DNA of 64,000 nucleotides, from NCBI GenBank assembly GCA_023417935.1, contig JAEZDY010000024.1:434001-498000 (forward strand), read 5' to 3'. This stretch comes from Bacteroidota bacterium (GTDB lineage: Bacteria > Bacteroidota > Bacteroidia > Bacteroidales > Lentimicrobiaceae). Under the pieces are notes generated by a model. That model saw only the letters and a list, made by a program, of their open reading frames with translations. It was not told the DNA's origin and made no database searches. A program made the translations under genes and the position numbers. Positions 1 to 7,631 of the stretch are shown here, piece by piece (positions within the stretch are counted from its first letter, which is position 1; each line of letters starts with the position of its first letter).

Positions 1-239
1 CGCCTAACAGTGATGAGTTCATCAAATACACAGTACCTACTGCTGATTTTAAAGATGGTATTGTTTTCTTTAAAAGTCGCAAAACTGATCGTTGGTGGAT
101 GGAAGTCATCTGCGGAGATGATAATCAAATAAAGTTTGCAAGTCATTACATGGTTCCATGCTCTTACAAGGATTACCTCACAGCGTGCAACAATGAAATC
201 CCTGACCGTTGGTGGCAGGTTTATCAGAAGTTAATGTAG
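1..239 (+). CDS. C-terminal fragment, probably arginase/formimidoylglutamase family
   Basis: The window opens inside this gene. The first complete codon is at base 3 and the TAG stop ends at 239, giving 78 residues. The fragment is rich in Trp and Tyr, with DRWWMEV near the middle and PDRWWQVYQKLM at the end. From memory, similar endings occur on the arginase-like proteins of Bacteroidota often annotated as formimidoylglutamase. The catalytic metal-binding motifs would lie upstream of the window, so I cannot confirm the family. The last 22 bases of the gene are the start of a 33-bp tandem repeat that continues past the stop, so the present C-terminus may have been set by repeat turnover. Confidence 0.45.
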   Translation, partial: PNSDEFIKYTVPTADFKDGIVFFKSRKTDRWWMEVICGDDNQIKFASHYMVPCSYKDYLTACNNEIPDRWWQVYQKLM

Positions 240-316
240 TTATATCAAGTGGTTTACCAGAAGTTACAATGGTGTCATGAAGTGGTTTATCAGAAGTTAA
301 TGTAGTATTATCAAGT
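218..316 (+). repeat. Three 33-bp tandem repeats spanning a stop codon
   Basis: Three exactly adjoining 33-base units lie at 218-250, 251-283 and 284-316, each beginning GGTTTAYCAGAAGTTA. Units 1 and 3 are nearly identical and unit 2 has diverged. Unit 1 contains the stop of the preceding gene. In the same frame unit 2 has no stop and unit 3 has one again, so the array looks like a duplicated gene tail. It ends 9 bases before the next start codon. Confidence 0.9.
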
Positions 317-325
317 TATAACAGT

Positions 326-1621
326 ATGATGAAGCAAATTATCTTTTCAATAGTGCTCCTGGCAACACTTGGAGTGTTTGCCTACAGCATGAAGCGATTG
401 TGGTATAACTTTTCACTTACCCACAAATATCCAATTGGCAATTGGGGTGAGCGCTTTATGATAATGCTCAAAGTGGCCATAGGGCAAACAAAGATTTTCA
501 GATATCCTATCGCAGGGTTTTTCCATGCGCTTGTATTCTGGGGGTTTATTGTTATTACTCTTGGAAGCATTGAGATGGTAGTTGACGGCCTAATAGGGCG
601 TGAACGGGTATTTGCACCAACAGGCTGGTTTTATGATTTCGTTACCGCATCGGGTGATATCATGGCTTATGTGATCATCATAAGCATACTGGTTTTTATA
701 GGAAGACGCCTCTTTATTAGGATCAGAAGGTTTTACGGCATTGAGATGAAGCCCAAATCAAAGATCGATGCACTGATTGCCCTTACAATCATACTCCTGC
801 TAATGGTTTCACTTGCCGGATTAAACCTGGCGTATTACCAGATGCATACTGCTGATTATGAAGGGGTTTACCCGATAAGCGCATTACTTGCACCTTCACT
901 ATTGGGGGGATTAAATACTCAGGGGTTGCATATCATTCATGAAATCAGCTGGTGGAGTCATATCCTCCTAATATTCCTTTTTGCAAACATTCTTCCTTAT
1001 TCAAAGCACTTTCATGTATTTACTTCTGTCCCCAATGTATTTCTTACCAGATTGGGACCTTTAGGCTACCTGCAGAATATGCCCGCAATTACTTCTGAAA
1101 TAAAATACATGCTTTACCCTGAAACTGCTGAAGTGCCCGCCGAAGCAGGAACAGTTAGATACGGCGTTAAGGAAAGCACTGATGTAACCTGGAAGAATTA
1201 CCTCGACTCGTTAGCTTGTACTGAATGCGGTCGCTGTACCGATAATTGTCCAGCCAACATCACAGGAAAGAAGCTTTCACCCCGAAAGATATTTGTTGAC
1301 CTGAGGGCACGAATGAAAGAATATGCTGCAGGAACCCGCGAAAAAGGAATGACTTTTGAAGATGGCAAGTCATTCCTGCACACCTATGTTACAGCCGAAG
1401 AGCTATGGGCATGTACAACCTGTAATGCCTGCGCCATGGAATGCCCGGTCAACATTAATCACCCTTCACTTATTCTTGACATGCGCCGCTTCATGGTAAT
1501 GGAGGAAGCAGCCGCACCGGCAGGATTGAACGCCATGTTTGCCAATATAGAGAACAATGGAGCTCCATGGCAATATCCACCTGAAGACAGGTTAAACTGG
1601 CTTAATGATCTCAATAAGTAG
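326..1621 (+). CDS. Membrane-bound (Fe-S) protein, DsrM/NarI-like membrane part fused to a ferredoxin domain
   Basis: This 431-residue protein has about five hydrophobic helices (near residues 5-22, 64-86, 108-128, 148-170 and 208-228) resembling the cytochrome b-type membrane subunit of heterodisulfide- and nitrate-reductase-like complexes. A cytoplasmic domain follows with two 4Fe-4S motifs, CTECGRCTDNCP from residue 298 and CTTCNACAMECP from residue 363. The HdrD/DsrK/GlpC families normally continue into two CCG domains. Here the protein ends after the ferredoxin part and the CCG domains are on the next gene, 64 bases downstream. Probable role: passing electrons between the quinone pool and a soluble partner, with an unknown donor. 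The start could equally be the second of two adjacent ATG codons (329). No Shine-Dalgarno sequence is visible. Confidence 0.85.
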   Translation: MMKQIIFSIVLLATLGVFAYSMKRLWYNFSLTHKYPIGNWGERFMIMLKVAIGQTKIFRYPIAGFFHALVFWGFIVITLGSIEMVVDGLIGRERVFAPTGWFYDFVTASGDIMAYVIIISILVFIGRRLFIRIRRFYGIEMKPKSKIDALIALTIILLLMVSLAGLNLAYYQMHTADYEGVYPISALLAPSLLGGLNTQGLHIIHEISWWSHILLIFLFANILPYSKHFHVFTSVPNVFLTRLGPLGYLQNMPAITSEIKYMLYPETAEVPAEAGTVRYGVKESTDVTWKNYLDSLACTECGRCTDNCPANITGKKLSPRKIFVDLRARMKEYAAGTREKGMTFEDGKSFLHTYVTAEELWACTTCNACAMECPVNINHPSLILDMRRFMVMEEAAAPAGLNAMFANIENNGAPWQYPPEDRLNWLNDLNK

Positions 1622-1685
1622 CATATAACCTGAAGATTTTTAGCAAACAGCCATAAAATATTTAGTACACAACCAGAAGACAACA

Positions 1686-2483
1686 ATGAAAAACATAGAT
1701 ACATATACTGTTCAGGTAATGGCTGATATGGCCGCTGAAGGTAAATCACCCGAGTACCTGTTTTGGGTAGGTTGTGCAGGCGCTTTTGATGCACGTTATA
1801 AGAAAGTTACCGTAGCCTTTGCCAAATTACTATTGCACGCAGGTATTGATTTCGCAATTCTTGGAAGTGAAGAAACATGTAATGGCGACCCTGCCCGAAG
1901 AGCCGGTAATGAAATGCTCTTTCAAATGCAGGCACTGCAGGTAATTGAGAAGCTAAACACATACAAGGTTACCAAAATACTCACTTGTTGTCCGCACTGC
2001 TTCAATATCTTCAAAAACGAATATCCTGATCTTGGTGGACATTATGAAGTGATTCATCACACGGTATTTCTTGAAAACCTGATCAATAACGGCAAACTCA
2101 AAGTAAACAAAGAAGTACTGAACCAGAAAAGTATAGTATATCACGACCCCTGTTACCTTGGTAGAGGAAACGACATTTACGAACCGGCCAGGCAAATAAA
2201 TGCATCTGTTACAGATAAAATTCTGGAAATGCCTCGCAGTAGAAGCAAGGCACTGTGTTGCGGTGCCGGTGGTGCTCAAATGTTCAAGGAAGCTGAACCC
2301 GGAAACAAAGAAGTGTATATTGAAAGAACAGAAGAAGCCCTCCAAACCGGTGCTAACATAGTAGCAACTTCATGCCCCTTTTGTATGACGATGATCACTG
2401 ATGGCATCAAGTACAAGAACAAGGAAGATGAAGTGAAGAATTTGGATATTGCAGAGATATTATGGGCCTCATTGGCTGAGTAA
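1686..2483 (+). CDS. CCG-domain (Fe-S) protein, HdrB / HdrD C-terminal type
   Basis: The 265 residues contain two cysteine-rich CCG modules. The first runs from VGCAGAFDARYKK through a CNGDPARR segment to CCPHCFNIFKNEY. The second runs from HDPCYLGRGNDIYEPAR through CCGAGGAQMF to CPFCMTM. In heterodisulfide reductase such modules carry the non-cubane 4Fe-4S site that handles disulfides. It follows the membrane/ferredoxin gene on the same strand and supplies exactly the part that gene lacks, so I infer that the two products form one complex equivalent to a single HdrD/DsrK chain. The real electron acceptor is unknown. A 9-bp hairpin follows the stop. Confidence 0.85.
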   Translation: MKNIDTYTVQVMADMAAEGKSPEYLFWVGCAGAFDARYKKVTVAFAKLLLHAGIDFAILGSEETCNGDPARRAGNEMLFQMQALQVIEKLNTYKVTKILTCCPHCFNIFKNEYPDLGGHYEVIHHTVFLENLINNGKLKVNKEVLNQKSIVYHDPCYLGRGNDIYEPARQINASVTDKILEMPRSRSKALCCGAGGAQMFKEAEPGNKEVYIERTEEALQTGANIVATSCPFCMTMITDGIKYKNKEDEVKNLDIAEILWASLAE

Positions 2484-2504
2484 TGGAATAAACCAAAGGC
2501 TCCT

Positions 2505-2533
2505 CACCGGCAGCCTGAACCAGACTGCCGGTG
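2505..2533 (+). terminator. Hairpin after the CCG-domain gene
   Basis: CACCGGCAG (2505-2513) and CTGCCGGTG (2525-2533) form a perfect GC-rich 9-bp stem with an 11-base loop, 22 bases after the stop. No T-run follows, so it may stabilise the mRNA 3' end or act as a Rho-assisted terminator rather than a classical intrinsic one. Confidence 0.55.
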
Positions 2534-2561
2534 TGAAGTATATATAGAGTTGCAATTACAC

Positions 2562-2578
2562 CCCGATTTCACATCGGG
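2562..2578 (+). other. Small perfect hairpin
   Basis: CCCGAT (2562-2567) pairs with ATCGGG (2573-2578) around a 5-base loop. It lies just after the previous hairpin and could be part of the same transcript end. No T-run is present. Confidence 0.4.
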
Positions 2579-2617
2579 ATGCAGCATTCTATTCAAGATG
2601 TCAAAGAACAAAAATTA

Positions 2618-2685
2618 GTAGTGAGTAGTGAGAGGTGAGTAGTGAGCTCAATACTCAATACTCATTACTCCCTACTCACTACTGA
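2618..2685. repeat. Inverted pair of 7-bp tandem repeats
   Basis: Four heptamers of the GTAGTGA type (2618-2645) are followed by five of the complementary type, such as ATACTCA and CTACTCA (2651-2685). The two arms are imperfect reverse complements, so the block can fold into one long hairpin. No reading frame is associated with it. It may be a dispersed genomic repeat. Confidence 0.75.
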
Positions 2686-2700
2686 TTTATAAGACAATTT

Positions 2701-2978
2701 TCATGCAGTTCTGCATGATTCTTAAAATTGACCGCTGTTGTCCACCCCATGGCAGGTTTTGGCAGATTTTTACTGACAAAATCACTGCCAAAGGGGGGAC
2801 AACATGGGCATTATACTGACAGAGGGTGGACAACAGTGGACACGTGTGGCAGTTCTTTAGTCTAGCAATTTTTATGCAACTGTGCCAGATTTATTAAAAT
2901 GATACCTTTTGATACCCTGTGTCATGTATTTTGGCAGTAATACACATGACACGAAAACTGACACAAGGTATCAAAAGG
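2701..2978. other. Multi-hairpin intergenic block with competing pairings
   Basis: Several strong inverted repeats sit in non-coding DNA. They include TCATGCAG/CTGCATGA (2701-2718), a GGCAGATTTT stem with a 2-base bulge (2761-2789), and 13-bp arms CTGTTGTCCACCC at 2735-2747 and their complement at 2824-2836. There is also a 20-base arm at 2905-2924 matched at 19 positions by 2959-2978. The 3' part of that arm (2919-2926) can instead pair perfectly with 2945-2952, so two folds compete. I see no protein-coding potential, and the function is unknown. Confidence 0.6.
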
Positions 2979-3069
2979 AATCAAAGCATGACATAATGGC
3001 ATCAGGACCCAGCTATTTGATTTATTATTTTCTTTCTTCTTTTATTTATTCTTTAACAATAAGTTTTTT

Positions 3070-3123
3070 GTAAAATAATTTTACAATTGACCACCTTAAG
3101 GTATCAAAGTAAAATAATTTTAC
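3070..3123. promoter_or_regulatory. Two copies of a 15-bp perfect palindrome
   Basis: GTAAAATAATTTTAC occurs at 3070-3084 and again, identically, at 3109-3123. Each copy has 7-bp arms around one central base, and the centres are 39 bp apart. Paired identical palindromes upstream of a gene usually mark a dimeric repressor or activator site. The nearest plus-strand candidate promoter is at 3237-3269. The binding protein is unknown. Confidence 0.45.
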
Positions 3124-3236
3124 ATTATATCAAGTCACAGTGACATACAAAGATATTATCATTTGCTCTGAAAATCAGCACATTGAAAGAAAAATGAAAA
3201 ATAAGTACTTTATTCTTTAAAATACTTTAGAAAATA

Positions 3237-3269
3237 TTTGGAATCTCGATATTTTTAACAGTAAATTTG
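3237..3269 (+). promoter_or_regulatory. Candidate Bacteroidota-type promoter
   Basis: TTTG (3237-3240) and TAAATTTG (3262-3269) match the Bacteroidota -33 and -7 elements with suitable spacing. Transcription would begin near 3276, leaving a leader of about 320 bases before the signal-peptide ATG at 3597. The rest of 3124-3596 is AT-rich, includes a run of eight G at 3385-3392, and holds no gene I can support. Confidence 0.4.
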
Positions 3270-3596
3270 AGGTATTGCTTTTATATTAAATGTCGTAGAA
3301 GAGAGATATCCCTAATACAGTATGAAGATAAGTTATTATGCTGGTTTTATTAAAGTACTATCTACCGATATGTTGCATATTGATGGGGGGGGTAAAGAGC
3401 AGATAATCAGTGCATTAGCATTGATAGCTTTCCCTTCTTTCCAATCAGGTTATTTAAAGAGGTTCCCTTAGGTGGTGTTATCATTTTGCAGCATTAAAAT
3501 GAGTACACTCCTATCCCCCTGAATCAGGGATTTTCTCTCCAATTCGTATGTCATAAAATTTATGATCATTAAGATCGAACAAAAAAACAAAAAATC

Positions 3597-3984
3597 ATGA
3601 AAAGATTTATTTTGATTACCGGATTATTTTTGCTTACTTTGAGTGGGTTTAGTTAATGTTCAGCTCCAAAATGGGGCTGCCAATTGTGTTTATCCTCAAT
3701 CTGAAACTGTGTATGTTGTACATGTTATGATACATCAAAACTTTCAGCTTGTTGCCCAAAACACAGTTATAACACAAAATACAAGTAACGATCTTGTAAA
3801 TGTACCTCTTCCACAATTTTGTACAGGCGATTCAGGTCCATATCAAATTTTAGTTGAAGCAGCAAAAGTTGACATCAATACAAAAGAGGAACTCTGCAGA
3901 GATAAAACTACAGTGCCGAATGAATACACTTGTACAGATTTTAGTGGTGGAAGTCCCGATGTTGATCTTATCTTTAATAATTAA
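3597..3984 (+). pseudogene. Small secreted protein with a frameshift after its signal peptide
   Basis: The ATG at 3597 opens a typical signal peptide (MKRFILITGLFLLTLSGFS), but the frame stops at 3654-3656. From about 3643 another frame is open for 113 codons to 3984 and reads as a plausible mature domain (LVNVQLQNGAANCVYPQ onward, with four cysteines), but it has no signal peptide and only a GTG start. Joining them needs a +1 shift, or repair of a small indel, in GTGGGTTTAGTTAATG (3643-3658). The options are a disrupted gene, an assembly error or programmed frameshifting. The body resembles no family I recognise. Its stop lies 3 bases before the ATG of the large T9SS protein, which suggests co-transcription. 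Confidence 0.65.
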
Positions 3985-3987
3985 GTA

Positions 3988-6900
3988 ATGAAACAGTTAA
4001 TTACCATTGGTATTATTTTCCTTTTCTTTATATTTGAGGCAACTAGCCAAAATCAGGCAAATATCTGGTACTTCAGTTACAAAAACGGACTTGGCTTTAA
4101 TTCAGGTTATCCTGAAGTCCTGACTGATTGCCCAGATGATCTATTACGTTCAACATGTATATCAGATACCAATGGTAACTTACTTTTTTTTACTAGTGCA
4201 TACAAAATATGGAACAAGAACCTAGAGGTTATGCAAAATGGCTCAGGTTTAAATGGTGATGGCAGTTATCCCAAGCAACCGGTCGTAATCGTTCCACACC
4301 CTGGTAATCAATTTAAATATTACATATTCACAGTCGGAGGTTATGGTTTGCCGGTAGGCCTCCAATACAGTATTGTTGACATGACATTGGATAACAACAA
4401 TGGAGCTGTAATTGAAAAGAATTCTGTTGTTGAAAAAGGAGTTTGGGCCCGTCAAAAAATTACTGCCGTTAGACATTCAAATAATACTGACTGGTGGATA
4501 ATAACACGTTTATACCATCCTATTGATCAGGATCAGTTTGCCAGTTTTCTTCTTACTTCTGAGGGAATTAATACTATTCCTGTTCTAAGTCCGGCTATTG
4601 AACCACACAATCCTGGACTTACCGGTCAATTAAAAGTTTCCCATGACAGAAAAAAAGTAATATCTGTAGAATCAGTCTATAATTCAGCTGTTAATGGACG
4701 ATTTGATGTATGCAGTTTTAATGCTTCTACAGGAGATATCACGCATTTATTTTTAATAAAGGAATACCCAACTGAAGTAAGCCGCTTTGGTATAACAGGG
4801 ATGGAAATATCACCTGATTCAAAATTACTATACATTTCATTTCATGACCACGATATTGTACCCTATGTAACTTACAATTATATTTATCAATACGATTTAA
4901 CCAAAACAGATTCACTTGCATTCCTGAACTCAAGAATAGCCGTTGATACATTAACTCGATGCAATGACCTGCAGCTTGCACCCGATGGTAAAATCTATGC
5001 ATCAACCTATAATGAAGACCCAACTGTACCACACAGATACTTAGATGTAATAACAGATGTATGGAAAAGGGGACCTGATTGTAACTATTTAAGAGATCAG
5101 GTTGATCTTATTGTTCCTCAAGCTTGGGGGGCTAACCTTCCCTTTTTTATTTCTGAGCAACTCTACCGTTTTATCTGGAAAGGCGGCCCCTGTGCCAAAA
5201 CTACCTTCACCTTTCGCCACCGCTTTATCCCTGAGCCCGATAGCATAGTATGGAACTTTGGTGATGGCACAACTTCAACAGTTTTTAATCCAACCCATAT
5301 ATTCCAATCAGGCGGCAATTATGAAGTGCATGCCCATGTGGTATATCCTGATGGAAGGATTGAAGAGACATCAAGGGAAGTGGAGGTACTTGCAGTACCT
5401 GAGCCATGGCTTGGGAATGATACACTGATGTGTTCTAATTCAACAATAGACCTAAATGCAGGGTCGGGCTTTACCCAGTATGTCTGGAACGGGCAATTCC
5501 CACCGGGGAACCAGTATTATACTGTGACAGATACCGGATATTACAGCGTCAAGGTTAAAAACGATGTGAACTGTTATGGTTCTGACACAATACATATTAG
5601 CTTCCATCCTCAGGTATTCTTTGATGATTCACAACTGGTGATATCTCCAACCACCTGTGGCAATAATACCGGTGCAATAAGGGGAATACAGGTAGGAGAA
5701 CAGGCTACTATTGAATGGCATGACATCAACGGCAACCTTATTGATACATCCATTGATATTGATTCTCTGGCTGTAGGAAATTACTTGCTGACTATTACAG
5801 ATACTACAGGCTGCACAACACAGATTCCTGCCTATACTGTCAATAGCACAGACTTTAACCTCGTATTCCAGCCAGTACAATTCAAAAATCCTTCATGCGG
5901 ACAAGCTAACGGGAGAGTTGAAATTATAACATCCGTTTTTAGTGATTTGCTGGAGTATTCACTTGATGCTGGAAATACCTGGCATGCTAATAATGGCATC
6001 TTTTTGAATGTATTACCCGACACTTATTATGCATGGGTAAAAGACCGTGAAGGTTGTGTAGCTGCTTATCCGGGCAATCCAGTAATACTACAGGATACTG
6101 GCGGTCCGGTGGTGACTTTTAAAGATTCAACAAATGCAACAGGTAGTAATCCGGATGGTTCAATCACAGTCATTGCAACAGGTGACAGTTTAAGTTACCT
6201 TTTGAATGGAATTACATTGCAGGATACGGGATATTTTACAGGCCTTGTTTCAGGTGATTACACAATACTTATCACGGATAAGTACGGCTGTGATACAACT
6301 GTTTTTATTACAGTTGAAGAGATCTCAGGACTATCCTTGTCGGCAATAACCCAAGGCGAGAGAAAGTGCTTATACCAGATAGCCACCTCGCCTGTGAAGG
6401 TGAGTAACCTGAATGGAGTTAAGTACTTCAGGGCAACCATACTCTATAATGAACAGAAAATCACCTGTACCAACCTGATAGAAAAAGCACTGACCGATAT
6501 GACAGGGACATTATACCCGGGAAAGATAGTGCTTGAATGGCATGGCAATGAACCACTTGGAATAACCGATACGCTTGTGATTGGAAAACTGTTGTTTGAA
6601 ACAAAAGAAGCTGGAACAGTTGATCTAAGGTGGGAAGCAGATACTGTAGCAACAATATTCACAGATGTTAACGGGAATGAAATTGATGCGCATCTTGAAG
6701 TTAATAGTGACATAGAAGTAAGTAATCCACCAACAATTATATCATCGGGTGACATGGCACAGTGTGAAAACAGCCTGATTATGATCTCAGCCTTCACTTT
6801 TAATGGAATAGAGCCTTATACTTACGAGTGGACAAAGCCAAACAACCAAACTGAGAGTAATTCATCATTTATAATATTCAGTTTAAAACCGTCAGATGAA

Positions 6901-7452
6901 GGAGAGTACACTGTAAAAGTGACTGACGCCTATGACTGCATTGCTGAAGACACTCTGAAGATAAATGTAGTCCCTAACCCAACAGCAGGTTTTATCAGTG
7001 ATACCCTTCCATTTATTGATCAATACCGATTACAGGCTACAGCAGGTTATGCACATTACCTATGGAGCAACGGCGATACTACCAGTTACATTGATGTAAC
7101 TGAAGAAGGAACATACACTGTAATCCTTAAAACAGAAGAAGGCTGCACCGATTCAAGCACGGTGGTAATGAAAAAGATATTGGTACTTGATTTACAAGTC
7201 CCCTCAGCCTTCACCCCTAATGGCGACGGGCTAAACGATGTGTTCAGGCCTGTAATGAATACAGATCTTTTAAAGCAGTTCTCAATGGTGATTTATAATA
7301 AATGGGGACAAAGGATATTTGAAACCTATGATCCTATTGAAGGGTGGCAAGGAAAGAATGCAGCCGCAGGGGTATATAGTTGGATGATAACTTATGAGGA
7401 TCAAATTGGTAATATCAGTCAGGCTAAAGGAAGTGTTGTTTTGATAAAGTAG
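3988..7452 (+). CDS. Large secreted multidomain protein with T9SS type-B (CHU_C) sorting domain
   Basis: The 1154 residues begin with a signal peptide (about 1-20). Residues 25-390 look like a beta-propeller of the kind seen in other large CHU-type proteins. A PKD domain at roughly 400-470 carries VWNFGDGTTS. Several repeated Ig/SprB-like modules follow to about 780. A stretch at about 784-925 resembles a cohesin-type fold, and an Ig-like domain with DEGEYTVKVTDAYDC comes next. The C-terminus from about 1071, beginning PSAFTPNGDGLNDVF, is the gliding-motility-associated type-B sorting domain. T9SS would export it across the outer membrane to the surface or medium. I infer an adhesin or substrate-binding role; no catalytic motif is visible. 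No T9SS machinery genes are in this window. Confidence 0.9.
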   Translation: MKQLITIGIIFLFFIFEATSQNQANIWYFSYKNGLGFNSGYPEVLTDCPDDLLRSTCISDTNGNLLFFTSAYKIWNKNLEVMQNGSGLNGDGSYPKQPVVIVPHPGNQFKYYIFTVGGYGLPVGLQYSIVDMTLDNNNGAVIEKNSVVEKGVWARQKITAVRHSNNTDWWIITRLYHPIDQDQFASFLLTSEGINTIPVLSPAIEPHNPGLTGQLKVSHDRKKVISVESVYNSAVNGRFDVCSFNASTGDITHLFLIKEYPTEVSRFGITGMEISPDSKLLYISFHDHDIVPYVTYNYIYQYDLTKTDSLAFLNSRIAVDTLTRCNDLQLAPDGKIYASTYNEDPTVPHRYLDVITDVWKRGPDCNYLRDQVDLIVPQAWGANLPFFISEQLYRFIWKGGPCAKTTFTFRHRFIPEPDSIVWNFGDGTTSTVFNPTHIFQSGGNYEVHAHVVYPDGRIEETSREVEVLAVPEPWLGNDTLMCSNSTIDLNAGSGFTQYVWNGQFPPGNQYYTVTDTGYYSVKVKNDVNCYGSDTIHISFHPQVFFDDSQLVISPTTCGNNTGAIRGIQVGEQATIEWHDINGNLIDTSIDIDSLAVGNYLLTITDTTGCTTQIPAYTVNSTDFNLVFQPVQFKNPSCGQANGRVEIITSVFSDLLEYSLDAGNTWHANNGIFLNVLPDTYYAWVKDREGCVAAYPGNPVILQDTGGPVVTFKDSTNATGSNPDGSITVIATGDSLSYLLNGITLQDTGYFTGLVSGDYTILITDKYGCDTTVFITVEEISGLSLSAITQGERKCLYQIATSPVKVSNLNGVKYFRATILYNEQKITCTNLIEKALTDMTGTLYPGKIVLEWHGNEPLGITDTLVIGKLLFETKEAGTVDLRWEADTVATIFTDVNGNEIDAHLEVNSDIEVSNPPTIISSGDMAQCENSLIMISAFTFNGIEPYTYEWTKPNNQTESNSSFIIFSLKPSDEGEYTVKVTDAYDCIAEDTLKINVVPNPTAGFISDTLPFIDQYRLQATAGYAHYLWSNGDTTSYIDVTEEGTYTVILKTEEGCTDSSTVVMKKILVLDLQVPSAFTPNGDGLNDVFRPVMNTDLLKQFSMVIYNKWGQRIFETYDPIEGWQGKNAAAGVYSWMITYEDQIGNISQAKGSVVLIK

Positions 7453-7530
7453 TTTAACAAATATTAGAATGGCGATTTTATAACCACATTGAACAGTTTG
7501 AGCAATATTGAATCCCGAACCTGCGGGAAA

Positions 7531-7590
7531 CAATATTGAACTATATTGAACTACCTTGAACTATATTGAACTACCTTGAACAATTTTAAG
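7531..7590. repeat. 10-bp phased repeat array upstream of glyQS
   Basis: Decamers of the type CTATATTGAA/CTACCTTGAA follow one another (7531, 7541, 7551, 7561, 7571), with a degraded unit at 7581. The 20-bp double unit CTATATTGAACTACCTTGAA is perfectly repeated at 7541-7560 and 7561-7580. The array ends 41 bases before the glyQS start. Confidence 0.85.
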
Positions 7591-7616
7591 CCTTCTGGTT
7601 GTATTTCCTTTTTTCT

Positions 7617-7624
7617 TAATTTTG
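7617..7624 (+). promoter_or_regulatory. Candidate -7 element of glyQS
   Basis: TAATTTTG matches TAnnTTTG and lies 7 bases before the ATG. If used, the mRNA would start almost at the start codon. I see no convincing -33 TTTG at normal spacing. Confidence 0.45.
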
Positions 7625-7631
7625 CCCCCCT

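Noticed and set aside
3322..3471. A 49-codon frame (MKISYYAGFIKVL onward) spanning a G8 run, just downstream of a promoter-like sequence
   Set aside because: No recognisable domain, signal peptide or ribosome site, and composition like the surrounding AT-rich DNA. The G8 run could suggest phase variation, but without a credible gene there is nothing to vary.
2484..3596. Possible insertion sequence or tRNA in the 1.1-kb gap
   Set aside because: No transposase-like frame, no flanking target duplication I could find, and no tRNA T-loop sequence. The hairpins alone do not establish a mobile element.
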